A stretch of 53,255 bases of DNA from Stakelama pacifica (GTDB taxonomy: Bacteria; Pseudomonadota; Alphaproteobacteria; Sphingomonadales; Sphingomonadaceae): the NCBI RefSeq assembly GCF_004361835.1, contig NZ_SNWD01000019.1, positions 1 through 53,255 of the forward strand, written 5' to 3'. Shown here piece by piece: positions 15,624 through 23,966 of the stretch. Position 1 is the stretch's first letter; each line of letters starts with the position of its first letter. The notes under the pieces are model-generated. The model saw only the letters and a program-made list of their open reading frames with translations. It was not told the origin of the DNA and made no database searches. Both the position numbers and the translations under genes were made by a program.

Positions 15624-18224
15624 ATGAGCGAAGCACAGGCACTCGCGAACATCGTCACTTGGTCGGAGGATAGTCCTGGCTGGCAGCGTGACGCGCTTCG
15701 TCGGTTAGCTACAGGACATAGCCTCGCCGACCATGATGTCGATGAGTTGGTTGCCATCTGCAAGGGCCAGGTAGCGGCCGACCCCGTGTCTGCTGACAAC
15801 TTCCGTGATCCCGCCCGCATTCAAGGCCAAGTCAATCTCCGCCGCGTCCATGGCGTGAACCACGTTAATGCGCTGGCGCCCGATCAGCGGTTGGCCTTTC
15901 AGCCGCATGGCCTAACGATCATCTATGGTGACAATGGATCAGGCAAATCCGGCTATTCGCGTATTCTGAAAAAAGCTTGCCGTGCCAGGACGCCCAATCG
16001 CGAAGACATCATCCCCGACATTTACGAGGCTGTTCCCGGCATTCCCACGGCAACGATCGACTATACAATAGGCGGCGCTGAACATTCCTATGTGTGGCGG
16101 CTTGGCACTCCAGGCGATGCCGCGCTCACCGCCGTCAGCGTCTTCGACTCTCGTTGCGCCAATATCCACGTCGAGGAAACGAACGACCTCGCCTATACAC
16201 CCTTCCCGCTGAAGCTGCTGGCCTCGCTCGCGCAGCTCTGCAGGTCGGTGAAGGACAAGCTCGCTGGCGAGATTTCAACGATCAAGGCTCGTACGCCGCA
16301 AGCTATCTCGGTGCCGACATGCAGCCCGACAAGCGAGGTAGGCCGTCTCCTCGCCGGCTTGGCCGCAGGTACTGATCCCGCCACGGTGGAAGCCCTAGCG
16401 ACCTTGAACCAGGGCGAGTTGGATCGCCTCGCCCAGATTACCGCTGATCTCGCAGGTGATCCCGCGCGTGCCGCACGTCAGCTCGCCGCGTTGAGGACAA
16501 AGATCGATAACCAGGTCGCATCATTAGACCGCCTGTTCAGCGCCCTCGCTCCGGCAAATGCTGAAAGGCTGCGTCAGCTTGCCACAGCTAGGGAGGCGGC
16601 TCGGGAGGCGGCCATAGCGGCATCAGGAGCCCTGTTTCGGGACGAGCCCTTGCCGGCGATCGGCGGCGACGCATGGCGTGGGCTATGGGAAAGCGCTCGG
16701 ACCTATTCCGAGCAGGAAGCATACCCAGGCCAGCCGTTTCCGGCGATCGAGCCGGGTGATGTGTGCGTTCTGTGCCAGCAGGAACTCGCGCCGGAGGCGG
16801 CAGATCGCCTCGGTCGCTTTGAGGCATTCGTTCGTGACGATAGCCAGCAACGTGCCGAGGCAACGCGCGTCGCGCATGAGGATGCCGTGACGACGTTCCG
16901 CAGCAGCGGGCTGAGTGGTTCGGATGCGCGCGCCATTGTCGCGACCATACGTGACGAGCTGCGCCAGGATGCTGTAGCGAACGATCTACGCCGAAACTTG
17001 GTGGAGGCTCGCTGGCGTCACCGTTGGATCGCTCGCCGCCACGCCAATCCGGCACTGGTGCTTGAGGCCCCCATCCTCGCCTATGACCGCCAAGCCATCA
17101 TCAATCTCGCGGCGGAAGTTGAGGCCCGGTCCGCCGCGCTCATCGCCGAAGCAGGCTCGCCGGTCCGTGCCGCTTTGATCGCCGAGAAAGCGGAGCTTAC
17201 CGATCGCCAGTGGCTGGCCGGCGTTAAGGACGACGTGCTTGCGGAGATCGCACGTCGCGGTGAGATCGCGCAGTTGGAGGTAGCGCAGCGCGCGACCACG
17301 ACCAATCGTATAACGGGCAAGAGCACCGAGATCGCGCAGGCGCTCGTCACAGACGCACTTCGCGCGCAATTTGCGGTTGAGGTCGCGAGTTTTGGGATAG
17401 CGAACCTAGCCGTCGAGTTGCGCCAGCAGAACAGCGCACAAGGCATTCCCCGCTTCAAGGTGGCGCTTGTCAGGCAGCCCAGGGCCGCTGTGGGTGAGGT
17501 CTTGAGCGAAGGGGAGCATCGCTGTGTTGCTCTAGCGGCGTTCATGGCCGAGCTGGCGACCGCCGGCAATCAGTCCGGGATTGTCTTCGATGATCCGGTG
17601 TCATCGCTCGACCATATGCATCGAGAGGCTGTGGCGAAGCGTCTCATCGATGAAGCTTCGCGCCGGCAGGTGATCGTGTTAACCCATGACCTCGCTTTCC
17701 TGTTCGAGTTGGAGCGAGCCGCCCAAGAGGCGCAGCCACGTCCGCAAGTGTCGATGGGATCAGTGTCGCGGGGAGCGGACAAGGCTGGATTTTGCCGCAA
17801 CGAGCCCCCTTTCAAAGCGCGCCGCGCCGTCGAAATCATGGGCGCCCTTACCCGCCAGCTCGCAAACGAACGGCGTCATTTCGAGCAAGGCGACGAGGAT
17901 AATTGGCGCGTGACCGTCAAATCGATCGCCGGTGTTCTGCGCGATACGTGGGAGACCGCCGTTGAGGAAACGGTGGGGCATGTCTTGCGCCGGCTATCCT
18001 ACAAGGTCAGCACGGGCGGCCTCATCAAGCTTACGGTGATTAGCCCTGCCGATTGCGAGGCCATGCGCGATGGTTTTGGACGATGCTCCGAATTGCTTCA
18101 CTCATCGGCGAGAGAGTTGAATCGTCCCCTGCCCCGTCCCGAGGCCTTAGCCGCGGAGATTGACGCACTCAATCGTTGGGCGACTGACCTTCGCCAGCGT
18201 CAGGATGCAGTTAGGCTCCCCTAA
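15624..18224 (+). CDS. SMC/RloC-like AAA_13 ATPase with CxxC hook
   Basis: 866 aa. Walker A GDNGSGKS (102-109) near the N-terminus; a long helical middle with a single CVLC hook motif (Cys381, Cys384), as in zinc-hook ATPases; ABC signature LSEGE (about 627), Walker B VFDDPVSSLD (about 653) and H-loop LTHD (about 683). The C-terminal 150 residues are unlike Rad50 and contain GRCSELLH (Arg820-x5-His826), a HEPN-like R-x4-6-H pattern. RloC/PrrC anticodon nucleases share this ATPase/hook/HEPN plan and travel with restriction systems, but the exact PrrC Arg-Glu-His spacing is not met. It is 44 nt after the endonuclease. The stop codon lies in an inverted repeat. Confidence 0.8.
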   Translation: MSEAQALANIVTWSEDSPGWQRDALRRLATGHSLADHDVDELVAICKGQVAADPVSADNFRDPARIQGQVNLRRVHGVNHVNALAPDQRLAFQPHGLTIIYGDNGSGKSGYSRILKKACRARTPNREDIIPDIYEAVPGIPTATIDYTIGGAEHSYVWRLGTPGDAALTAVSVFDSRCANIHVEETNDLAYTPFPLKLLASLAQLCRSVKDKLAGEISTIKARTPQAISVPTCSPTSEVGRLLAGLAAGTDPATVEALATLNQGELDRLAQITADLAGDPARAARQLAALRTKIDNQVASLDRLFSALAPANAERLRQLATAREAAREAAIAASGALFRDEPLPAIGGDAWRGLWESARTYSEQEAYPGQPFPAIEPGDVCVLCQQELAPEAADRLGRFEAFVRDDSQQRAEATRVAHEDAVTTFRSSGLSGSDARAIVATIRDELRQDAVANDLRRNLVEARWRHRWIARRHANPALVLEAPILAYDRQAIINLAAEVEARSAALIAEAGSPVRAALIAEKAELTDRQWLAGVKDDVLAEIARRGEIAQLEVAQRATTTNRITGKSTEIAQALVTDALRAQFAVEVASFGIANLAVELRQQNSAQGIPRFKVALVRQPRAAVGEVLSEGEHRCVALAAFMAELATAGNQSGIVFDDPVSSLDHMHREAVAKRLIDEASRRQVIVLTHDLAFLFELERAAQEAQPRPQVSMGSVSRGADKAGFCRNEPPFKARRAVEIMGALTRQLANERRHFEQGDEDNWRVTVKSIAGVLRDTWETAVEETVGHVLRRLSYKVSTGGLIKLTVISPADCEAMRDGFGRCSELLHSSARELNRPLPRPEALAAEIDALNRWATDLRQRQDAVRLP

Positions 18225-18337
18225 AGATGACAAGAGCTTGCGGTTAGCCTGTTCAGAAAACGACCGATTGTTGAACAGGCTGAGCCGAGTGTCTTGCCAC
18301 GATCAAGGCGAAGTAGCTGAGAGCTTTAGGGGAGCCT
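18213..18337. repeat. 125-bp inverted-repeat element over the ATPase stop
   Basis: Perfect 14-bp terminal inverted repeats (AGGCTCCCCTAAAG, 18213-18226; complement at 18324-18337) flank a nested perfect 10-bp dyad (18246-18255 with 18272-18281). GTT flanks both outer ends, a possible 3-bp target duplication. The left repeat supplies the last ATPase codons and its TAA. It may be a miniature mobile element or a strong folded terminator. Confidence 0.5.
18250..18277 (+). repeat. Resolvase site-like sequence, copy A
   Basis: 28 bp, 24 of 28 identical to 24022-24049 in the same orientation. The copy at 24022 lies just upstream of a serine resolvase gene, where res subsite I is expected. Confidence 0.55.
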
Positions 18338-18338
18338 G

Positions 18339-18680
18339 TTAGCGGTTCACTTGCCCCGGACACGGCCAAGCCGAACTCAAGGCCTGTTCGGCCCCCGCGA
18401 CCATGTGGACACTCTGAAAATAGCTGTCCCGTTCCGCCCAGCGCAGATAGGCCGCACGCAAGGCCGCACGATCATCGCGCGGCGCGCCGCACTCGGCCTT
18501 TCGCGCGACGATCATCATGTCCAGCACGCCTTGGAGATATGCTCCACACCTCTGCTCCGCGGCGCGGCAGCTCGCGAGAAGCGCGGCACCTTGCATGTCC
18601 GACTGTTTGGTTTGCGCCAGCGCCGGAGCATGAGGAGCGACCGCCCCCATCAGCGCCAAGATCATGGTTGCACGTTTCAC
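18339..18680 (-). CDS. Small exported protein, Rap1a/Tai-immunity-like
   Basis: 113 aa from GTG 18680, which has GGAAAGGA about 8 nt upstream; the longer frame has no support. The N-terminus is a signal peptide (KRATMILALMGAVAPHAPALAQ). The mature part has the pattern GAALLASC..CGAYLQGVLDMM.. and a late WPC, resembling the Rap1a/Tai family of periplasmic proteins with two disulfides. No effector gene is nearby, so the immunity role is not implied. It lies convergent to the ATPase gene; the inverted-repeat element at 18213-18337 ends just before it. Confidence 0.6.
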   Translation of the reverse strand: MKRATMILALMGAVAPHAPALAQTKQSDMQGAALLASCRAAEQRCGAYLQGVLDMMIVARKAECGAPRDDRAALRAAYLRWAERDSYFQSVHMVAGAEQALSSAWPCPGQVNR

Positions 18681-18763
18681 CGTTTTCGTCCTTTCCGAAC
18701 CCGGCTGGGCCGGGTGAAGGGGCGCGTCCGAGCTTAAGGTGCTGACACGCCTCAATCGCATTT

Positions 18764-18901
18764 TCATTCCTCGCTACCGAGCACCTGGCCTTCGGGCGTC
18801 ACGAACAGCTCGACTGTCTTGCCAGCGCTGTTCCAGTTGCCCATCGGGCCGTGGTCGGGGTCGGGCGGCGATGACGGCCCGAAAAGCCGATCGCCTGATC
18901 G
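18764..18901 (-). pseudogene. Coding fragment in frame after the DUF1259 stop
   Basis: The frame continues past the DUF1259 TGA as RLFGPSSPPDPDHGPMGN, then AGKTVELFVTPEGQVLGSEE and a stop. It looks like the C-terminal 45 residues of a real protein but has no start except an internal ATG (23 codons). It is probably a remnant of a gene whose 5' part was replaced by the DUF1259 gene. Family unknown. Confidence 0.35.
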
Positions 18902-19801
18902 TCAGCTTCGTTGCAGGTTCATTTTGTCAAGGGCAGCGCGCAGGCCGCGGGCGAGCTTGGCTGCATCCTGGTTCGCCCAAAAGTGCATGAAGAACAGGCG
19001 CGGCTCGTCGTTCAGCATGTGATTGTGCAGTGCCGTAACTTCGATCCCGCTGGCGCGCAGCGCGCGCATGACCGGATCGACCTCGCTCGCTACCAGCACG
19101 AAATCGCCGGTGATCGCGGCCTTGCCGCCCCCGGTCGGCTGGAAGTTGATCGCGGTCGCGGTTCCCATCGTGGGCGGCGTGACCATACCGGCATCCATCA
19201 ACCTTTCCGCGCGCGGGAAGCTGTATTGGAGGACGCCGCCATTCGGCTTGCCCTTGGCCCCCATCACGCCGTCAAGTGCGGCCGTGTTGAGATCGACGGG
19301 CGGCGAGCTGCCGGCCCCGGCTGAGGGCGGTTGCGAGTCCCTGGACGGCGCGGCGAGCGGGGTGCGGCTTTCCGCCAGCGCGGCGCGCAACGCGGTCGCG
19401 AGCTTCACCGGGTCGCCATGCCCGGCGATGTGCAGGTACATGGTGGCGGGCGCGGAGCGCAGCAGGTGATTGTGGAGCGCGGTGATCGTGAAGCCGCCGG
19501 CCAAGAGGCGGCTTATCACCGGGTTCACCTCCTCGTGCGTCAGCACCAGGTCGCCCATCACCATAGTGTCGTCACCCATCGGCTGGAACGCCGCCCAGGA
19601 GCCGAGCGCCAGTGCTGGCTTGATCGCCACGCCGTCGAGAGTGACGTGCAGGTCGGAGCGCGGGAAGCCGTAGCGATGGACACCGCCCGCCTGTTCGGTG
19701 CCCGGTCGGCCGAGCGCAGCATCGACCTTGTTCCAGTCGGGCGCGGCCCAGGCCGGGGCGGCGAGCGCGGCGAGAACGCCGGCCAGAAGGGGTTTCATCA
19801 T
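18902..19801 (-). CDS. DUF1259 (LppY/LpqO-like) exported protein, two repeats
   Basis: 299 aa with a signal peptide (KPLLAGVLAALAAPAWA). Two tandem DUF1259 units follow: one has MVMGDLVLTHEEVNPVISRL and TALHNHLL (about 75-125), the other has AAITGDFVLVASEVDPVMRA and VTALHNHML (about 215-265). The paired ALHNH motifs could bind metal, but the biochemical role of the family is unknown. ATG 19801 has AGGAGA upstream. It follows a small secreted gene in the same direction and is divergent from chrB; chromate loci sometimes carry such exported proteins. Confidence 0.8.
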   Translation of the reverse strand: MMKPLLAGVLAALAAPAWAAPDWNKVDAALGRPGTEQAGGVHRYGFPRSDLHVTLDGVAIKPALALGSWAAFQPMGDDTMVMGDLVLTHEEVNPVISRLLAGGFTITALHNHLLRSAPATMYLHIAGHGDPVKLATALRAALAESRTPLAAPSRDSQPPSAGAGSSPPVDLNTAALDGVMGAKGKPNGGVLQYSFPRAERLMDAGMVTPPTMGTATAINFQPTGGGKAAITGDFVLVASEVDPVMRALRASGIEVTALHNHMLNDEPRLFFMHFWANQDAAKLARGLRAALDKMNLQRS

Positions 19802-19817
19802 CCAATCTCTCCTATCA

Positions 19818-19940
19818 TCAGCGCCGGCACGGATAGGCTTCGCGCAACGCGACGGTCTCCCCGCGCTGCGCGTGCGCCGCGGTAGGAGCGATCCCGCCCG
19901 AGACGAGCAGCGCCAGCATGGTCCCGGTCAGACGTGACAT
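19818..19940 (-). CDS. 40-aa secreted small protein
   Basis: MSRLTGTMLALLVSGGIAPT continues AAHAQ, a complete signal peptide with an AxA cleavage site, then a short mature peptide ending AYPCRR. GAGGAGAGG precedes ATG 19940. It ends 17 nt before the DUF1259 start, so the two form an operon. The mature form would be only about 15 residues with one cysteine. Function unknown; it could be a leader or a truncated gene. Confidence 0.5.
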   Translation of the reverse strand: MSRLTGTMLALLVSGGIAPTAAHAQRGETVALREAYPCRR

Positions 19941-19980
19941 CGCCCTCTCCTCGCGCGTTCGCCAACCCAAGCATGTCTAT

Positions 19981-20004
19981 GGTTGCATGAACGATGATGC
20001 AACC
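19981..20004. promoter_or_regulatory. Operator-like dyad before chrB
   Basis: GGTTGCAT and ATGCAACC form a perfect inverted repeat with an 8-nt spacer, in the divergent region between the secreted-protein operon and chrBA. ChrB proteins regulate chrA in known systems, so this is the best candidate chromate-responsive operator. Confidence 0.45.
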
Positions 20005-20034
20005 GTTACACTCCAAAATCCGGATGATACAGTT

Positions 20035-20985
20035 ATGACGAACGCCGAACCCAGCCCTTGGTTGCTGTTGATCCCGCAGCTTCCCGCCAAGCCCGCCTAT
20101 TTGCGGGTGAAGGTGTGGCGGCGTTTGCAGGCGATCGGGGCCGCGCCGCTCAAGAACGCGGTCCACGCGCTCCCCAACCGCGCCGACACTCGCGCGCTGT
20201 TCGAGGATTTGCACCGCGAGATTGCCGACAATGGCGGCGAGGCGCTGATCCTAGAGGCGCGGCTGGTAGGTGGCATCGGTGACCCCGAGCTTCGCGGAAC
20301 TTTCGACGCGGCGCGCGATGCCGATTACGAGGAGCTGGCGCGCGAGGCGCGGACCTTGGCGGAAGGCGAGTATGTTCCCCCCGGCGAGGTTCGCCGGTTG
20401 CGCCGCCGGCTGGACGAGATCGCCGCGATCGACTTCTTCGGCGCGCACGGGCGGCAAACGGCCGAGGCGGCGCTTGCCCCGGCGGAAGCCCGGGCGGGCC
20501 AGCACCCCGACGTGACCGGGCCGGGCGCGCCCGAGCTGGCCCAGGCCGAGCTTCGCGGGCGCACCTGGGTCACGCGCGTCCACATCCACGTCGACCGCAT
20601 CGCGTCAGCGTGGTTGATCCGGCGCTTCATCGACCCGGACGCGACCTTCAAGTTCGTGGAGGGCAAGGGTTACGCCCCCGAGCCCGGCGAGCTGCGCTTC
20701 GACATGGCGGACGCCGAGTTCACGCACGAAGGCGACCGCTGCACCTTCGAGACGCTGGTGTTCCGCCGAGGGCTCGACGGCGACCCGGCGCTCGTCGCGC
20801 TGTCGGAGATCATCCACGACCTCGACATCGCCGACGACAAGTTCGGCCGGCCGGAGACGGCCGGCGTCAGCGCGCTGATCGAGGGGATATGCGCCGCCAC
20901 GCCCGACGACCCCGACCGGCTCGCGCGAGGCGCGGGCGCGCTCGACGGCTTCTACGCCCACTTCACCAGGCGACGAGGAGAATGA
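20035..20985 (+). CDS. chrB: Chromate resistance protein ChrB
   Basis: 316 aa from ATG 20035, the start of MTNAEPSPWLLLIPQLPAKP, the conserved ChrB N-terminus; ATG 19987 would overlap the dyad. The N-terminal ChrB domain (KPAYLRVKVWRRLQAIGAAPLK) is joined to the C-terminal domain (TRVHIHVDRIASAWLIRRFID, then FTHEGDRCTFETL). ChrB acts as chromate-responsive regulator and may aid reduction. No clear ribosome site is seen. It overlaps the first possible chrA start by ATGA and forms an operon with chrA. Confidence 0.93.
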   Translation: MTNAEPSPWLLLIPQLPAKPAYLRVKVWRRLQAIGAAPLKNAVHALPNRADTRALFEDLHREIADNGGEALILEARLVGGIGDPELRGTFDAARDADYEELAREARTLAEGEYVPPGEVRRLRRRLDEIAAIDFFGAHGRQTAEAALAPAEARAGQHPDVTGPGAPELAQAELRGRTWVTRVHIHVDRIASAWLIRRFIDPDATFKFVEGKGYAPEPGELRFDMADAEFTHEGDRCTFETLVFRRGLDGDPALVALSEIIHDLDIADDKFGRPETAGVSALIEGICAATPDDPDRLARGAGALDGFYAHFTRRRGE

Positions 20986-20987
20986 CG

Positions 20988-22391
20988 ATGGAGGCGACCG
21001 CGACCGCGCCGATCGCAGGCCCGAGCCCGCGGGATCACGGCATCCCCTTCGGCGAAGCGCTGCGGGTCTGGGCCAAGGTTGCCGCCTTAAGCTTCGGCGG
21101 CCCGGCCGGCCAGATCGCGATGATGCACCGCGTGCTGGTCGAGGAGCGGCGATGGATCGGCGAGGAGCGGTTCCTTCACGCGCTCAACTATTGCATGTTG
21201 CTGCCCGGCCCCGAGGCGCAGCAGCTCGCCATCTACATCGGCTGGCTGCTCCACAAGACCAAGGGCGGGCTTGTCGCTGGCGCGCTGTTCGTGCTCCCCG
21301 GCCTGGTCGCGATCATGGCGCTGAGCTGGGTCTATGCGCTGTTCGGCAACGTCCCCTTTGTTGAGGCGCTGTTCTTCGGCTTGAAGGCCGCCGTGCTCGC
21401 GATCGTGCTTCAGGCCGTCGTGCGCATCGGCTCGCGCGCGCTGAAGAACAACGTCATGCGCGGGATCGCGGCGGCATCGTTCGTGGCGATCTTCTTCCTT
21501 GGCGTTCCTTTCCCGATCATCATTCTTGCGGCCGCCATCGCCGGCTTCCTTGGCGGGCGCGCACGCCACCCCGCCTTCATGGGCGGGGGCAGCCACGGTG
21601 CATCGGGCGGCAAGATCGTCCGCGATGCCGAAACCGCGCTTGGCGAGCACGTCCCCGACCACGCCCGCCCCAGCCTCGCATGGTCGCTCCGGATCAGCGG
21701 TGCGCTCCTCGCGCTGTGGCTCGCGCCGATTGCGGCGCTGCTCGCGTCAGTCGGACCGGGCAATGTGTTCACGCAGATCGCGCTGTTCTTCTCCAAGATG
21801 GCGGTGGTGACGTTCGGGGGCGCTTACGCCGTGCTCGCCTATGTCGCTCAGCAGGCCGTCGAAAACTACGGCTGGCTTCGTCCCGGCGAGATGCTGGACG
21901 GACTTGGCATGGCGGAGACGACGCCGGGGCCGCTGATCATCGTGACGCAGTTCGTCGGCTTCATGGGCGCGTTCCGGCAAGCGACCGGCTTGCCCCCGCT
22001 GCTCGCCGCCACCTTGGGGGGCTTGCTCACGACCTGGGTGACGTTCGTGCCTTGCTTCCTCTGGATCTTCCTGGGCGCGCCGTTCATCGAGAAGCTGCGC
22101 GGTAACAAGGCGCTGTCGGCCGCGCTCGCCGCCATCACCGCAGCCGTGGTCGGCGTGGTGCTCAATCTGGCGGTGTGGTTCGCGCTCCACACCCTGTTTC
22201 ACCAAGTCCGCGCCCTGCCGATCGCCGGCAGGACGCTGGACGTGCCGGTGTTGTCCACCCTCGACCCGGCCGCGCTAGCGTTGACCGTCGCGGCCCTGGT
22301 CGCGATGTTCCGGTTCAAGTCGGGCGTGATCCCGACCTTAGGCGCGTGCGCTGCGGCGGGCGTCGCGCTTCGCTTGTCCGGGCTCGCTTAG
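20988..22391 (+). CDS. chrA: Chromate efflux transporter ChrA
   Basis: 467 aa, long-chain CHR family with two homologous membrane halves. Half 1 has WAKVAALSFGGPAGQIAMMH and LNYCMLLPGPEAQQLAIYIG; half 2 has FFSKMAVVTFGGAYAVLAYV and MAETTPGPLIIVTQFVG. The FGG(P/A) and PGP motifs are family hallmarks. It exports chromate from the cytoplasm. Two in-frame ATGs exist (20982 and 20988); GAGGAG is better spaced for 20988. Its stop overlaps the convergent DUF3147 stop by 3-4 nt. Confidence 0.95.
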   Translation: MEATATAPIAGPSPRDHGIPFGEALRVWAKVAALSFGGPAGQIAMMHRVLVEERRWIGEERFLHALNYCMLLPGPEAQQLAIYIGWLLHKTKGGLVAGALFVLPGLVAIMALSWVYALFGNVPFVEALFFGLKAAVLAIVLQAVVRIGSRALKNNVMRGIAAASFVAIFFLGVPFPIIILAAAIAGFLGGRARHPAFMGGGSHGASGGKIVRDAETALGEHVPDHARPSLAWSLRISGALLALWLAPIAALLASVGPGNVFTQIALFFSKMAVVTFGGAYAVLAYVAQQAVENYGWLRPGEMLDGLGMAETTPGPLIIVTQFVGFMGAFRQATGLPPLLAATLGGLLTTWVTFVPCFLWIFLGAPFIEKLRGNKALSAALAAITAAVVGVVLNLAVWFALHTLFHQVRALPIAGRTLDVPVLSTLDPAALALTVAALVAMFRFKSGVIPTLGACAAAGVALRLSGLA

Positions 22392-22738
22392 AGCTGGAGC
22401 CCGAAGCGCGGCCCCACCCACGTCATCGCGAGGTAGAGCGCAACCGTGAGGAGACACCCCGAGGCGAGCGCCAGCCAGAACGGCGCGCCGCGGTTGAGCA
22501 TCGCCGCAATGAGTAGGAACATCGGCAAGGACGGCAGCACGTACCAGAAGGTCGCGCCGGCATGGGCCGCCATGCGCGCCCGATCGTGCGTGTCGCGCCA
22601 GAGCCAGATCATGCCCAGCACCGAGACGAGCGGGAGCGAGGCGATCAGCGCGCCGAAACCGGGGCTGCGCTTGGCGATCTCCGACACGGCGACGATGATG
22701 ACGGCCGATATGCCGGCCTTGAGAAGCAGGTAGAGCAT
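22388..22738 (-). CDS. DUF3147-type small membrane protein
   Basis: 116 aa with four predicted membrane helices: LLLKAGISAVIIVAVSEIA, ALIASLPLVSVLGMIWL, ATFWYVLPSLPMFLLIAAML and FWLALASGCLLTVALYLAM. The layout fits DUF3147 proteins, often near metal or stress genes, with unknown function. ATG 22738 overlaps the stop of the CDF exporter gene upstream, so it is the last gene of the repressor-exporter operon. The longer open frame to 22984 lies over the exporter gene and is rejected. Confidence 0.75.
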   Translation of the reverse strand: MLYLLLKAGISAVIIVAVSEIAKRSPGFGALIASLPLVSVLGMIWLWRDTHDRARMAAHAGATFWYVLPSLPMFLLIAAMLNRGAPFWLALASGCLLTVALYLAMTWVGPRFGLQL

Positions 22739-23679
22739 CAGCGCACCTCGACCGTGAGGTGCGCCAGCTCGTGAACCGGCGCGAGCCGCTGGCGGACCAG
22801 CTCGCCATTCCGAACGCCGGCGACGCTGACGATCGCCGCGTGCGCTTCCGGTCCGACCTTCCAGACGTGCAGGTCGGTCACTCGGGCGTCGCCGGGAGCT
22901 TCGACCAGCTCGCGCACCTCGTCGGCGACATGCGCGTCGGTGCGATCGAGCAGGACGGCGGCCGTGTCGCGCATCAGGCTCCATGACCAGCGGGCGATGA
23001 CGACCGCGCCGACGATCCCCATGACCGGGTCCATCCAGACCCAGCCGAGATACCGGCCGGCGAGCAGCGCCGCGATGGCGAGGACCGAGGTGAGCGCGTC
23101 GGCGAGGACATGAACATAGGCCGAGCGGAGGTTGTTGTCGCCGCCGTGAGAGCCGTGGGCGTGCGCATGATCGTGCCCGTGGTGATGATCGTGCCCGGGC
23201 CCGTGCCCGTGATGGTGGTGACCGCTCGAGAGCAGAAAGGCGCTGGCGATGTTCACACCTAGGCCGACGACGGCAATGATCGTGGCCTCCCCGAATGCGA
23301 CCGTGATGGGCTGAAACAGGCGCAGCACCGATTCCACCCCGATCCCGAGCGCGATCAGGCCGAGCACCATGGCCGAGGCGAAACCGGCGAGGTCGCCAAC
23401 CTTGCCGGTGCCGAAGCTATAGGCCGGGTTGCGCGCGTGACGCTTGGCATACGCATAAGCCGCCGCAGCGACCGAGAGCGCGCCGGCGTGCGTCGCCATG
23501 TGGAACCCGTCCGCGAGCAGCGCCATCGAGCCGGTCAGGTATCCGGCGATGATTTCGCCGACCATCATCACGGCTGTGAGTGCGACCACCCACAGGGTTC
23601 GGCGGGCGTTCTCGTCGTGCGAGCTGCCCAGGAAAACGTGATCGTGGGCAAAGCGGTCGATTTCGGAAGCGGTAGGCAT
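22738..23679 (-). CDS. dmeF: Cation diffusion facilitator, DmeF-type metal exporter
   Basis: 313 aa. CDF proton antiporter with six membrane helices; the site motifs are ADGFHMATHA (HxxxD-type in helix 2) and HVLADALTSVL (helix 5). A long histidine-rich loop (about 150-185, HHHHGHGPGHDHHHGHDHAH) lies between helices 4 and 5 as in DmeF. A short C-terminal domain with TDLHVWKVG follows. The likely substrates are Co2+ and Ni2+. ATG 23679 is preferred to an upstream TTG. It is coupled to the FrmR-type repressor gene 11 nt upstream. Confidence 0.9.
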   Translation of the reverse strand: MPTASEIDRFAHDHVFLGSSHDENARRTLWVVALTAVMMVGEIIAGYLTGSMALLADGFHMATHAGALSVAAAAYAYAKRHARNPAYSFGTGKVGDLAGFASAMVLGLIALGIGVESVLRLFQPITVAFGEATIIAVVGLGVNIASAFLLSSGHHHHGHGPGHDHHHGHDHAHAHGSHGGDNNLRSAYVHVLADALTSVLAIAALLAGRYLGWVWMDPVMGIVGAVVIARWSWSLMRDTAAVLLDRTDAHVADEVRELVEAPGDARVTDLHVWKVGPEAHAAIVSVAGVRNGELVRQRLAPVHELAHLTVEVR

Positions 23680-23690
23680 CGAGCACAATC

Positions 23691-23966
23691 CTACTTGGCG
23701 TAACGGCGGATCACCGCCAGCAGCTCGTCGGCTCCGTGGGCGCGCTCCTCGTCCGTCAGCCCCGACCGAGCAACGTGCGCTTCCAGGTGTTCGGCGATAA
23801 TTTCGTCCATCAGCCCGTTCACCGCGCCGCGGACGGCCGCGACCAAGTGCAGAACCGTCGCGCAGGAGTCGCCTGACGTGAGGCCGCGTTCGACGGCCCC
23901 GACTTGGCCGGCGATACGACGCACGCGTGCGATCAGGTCGGCGTTGGAACCGGAGAGATGAGCCAT
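23691..23966 (-). CDS. dmeR: FrmR/RcnR-family metal-sensing repressor (DmeR-like)
   Basis: 91 aa, all-helical CsoR/RcnR-family repressor. It begins MAHLSGSNADLIARVRRIAGQVGAVER, with a DSCATVLHL segment carrying the conserved Cys/His sensor residues (Cys36 region) and HLEAHVARSGL. The N-terminal His3 fits nickel/cobalt sensors. It would repress the operon with the CDF exporter until metal binds. Start ATG 23966 directly follows a G-rich operator-like tract; the longer frame begins in that operator. Confidence 0.9.
   Translation of the reverse strand: MAHLSGSNADLIARVRRIAGQVGAVERGLTSGDSCATVLHLVAAVRGAVNGLMDEIIAEHLEAHVARSGLTDEERAHGADELLAVIRRYAK

Noticed and set aside
20610..20987. An upstream extension of chrA by about 125 residues
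   Set aside because: It overlaps chrB in another frame; chrA starts with its own ribosome site at 20982/20988.
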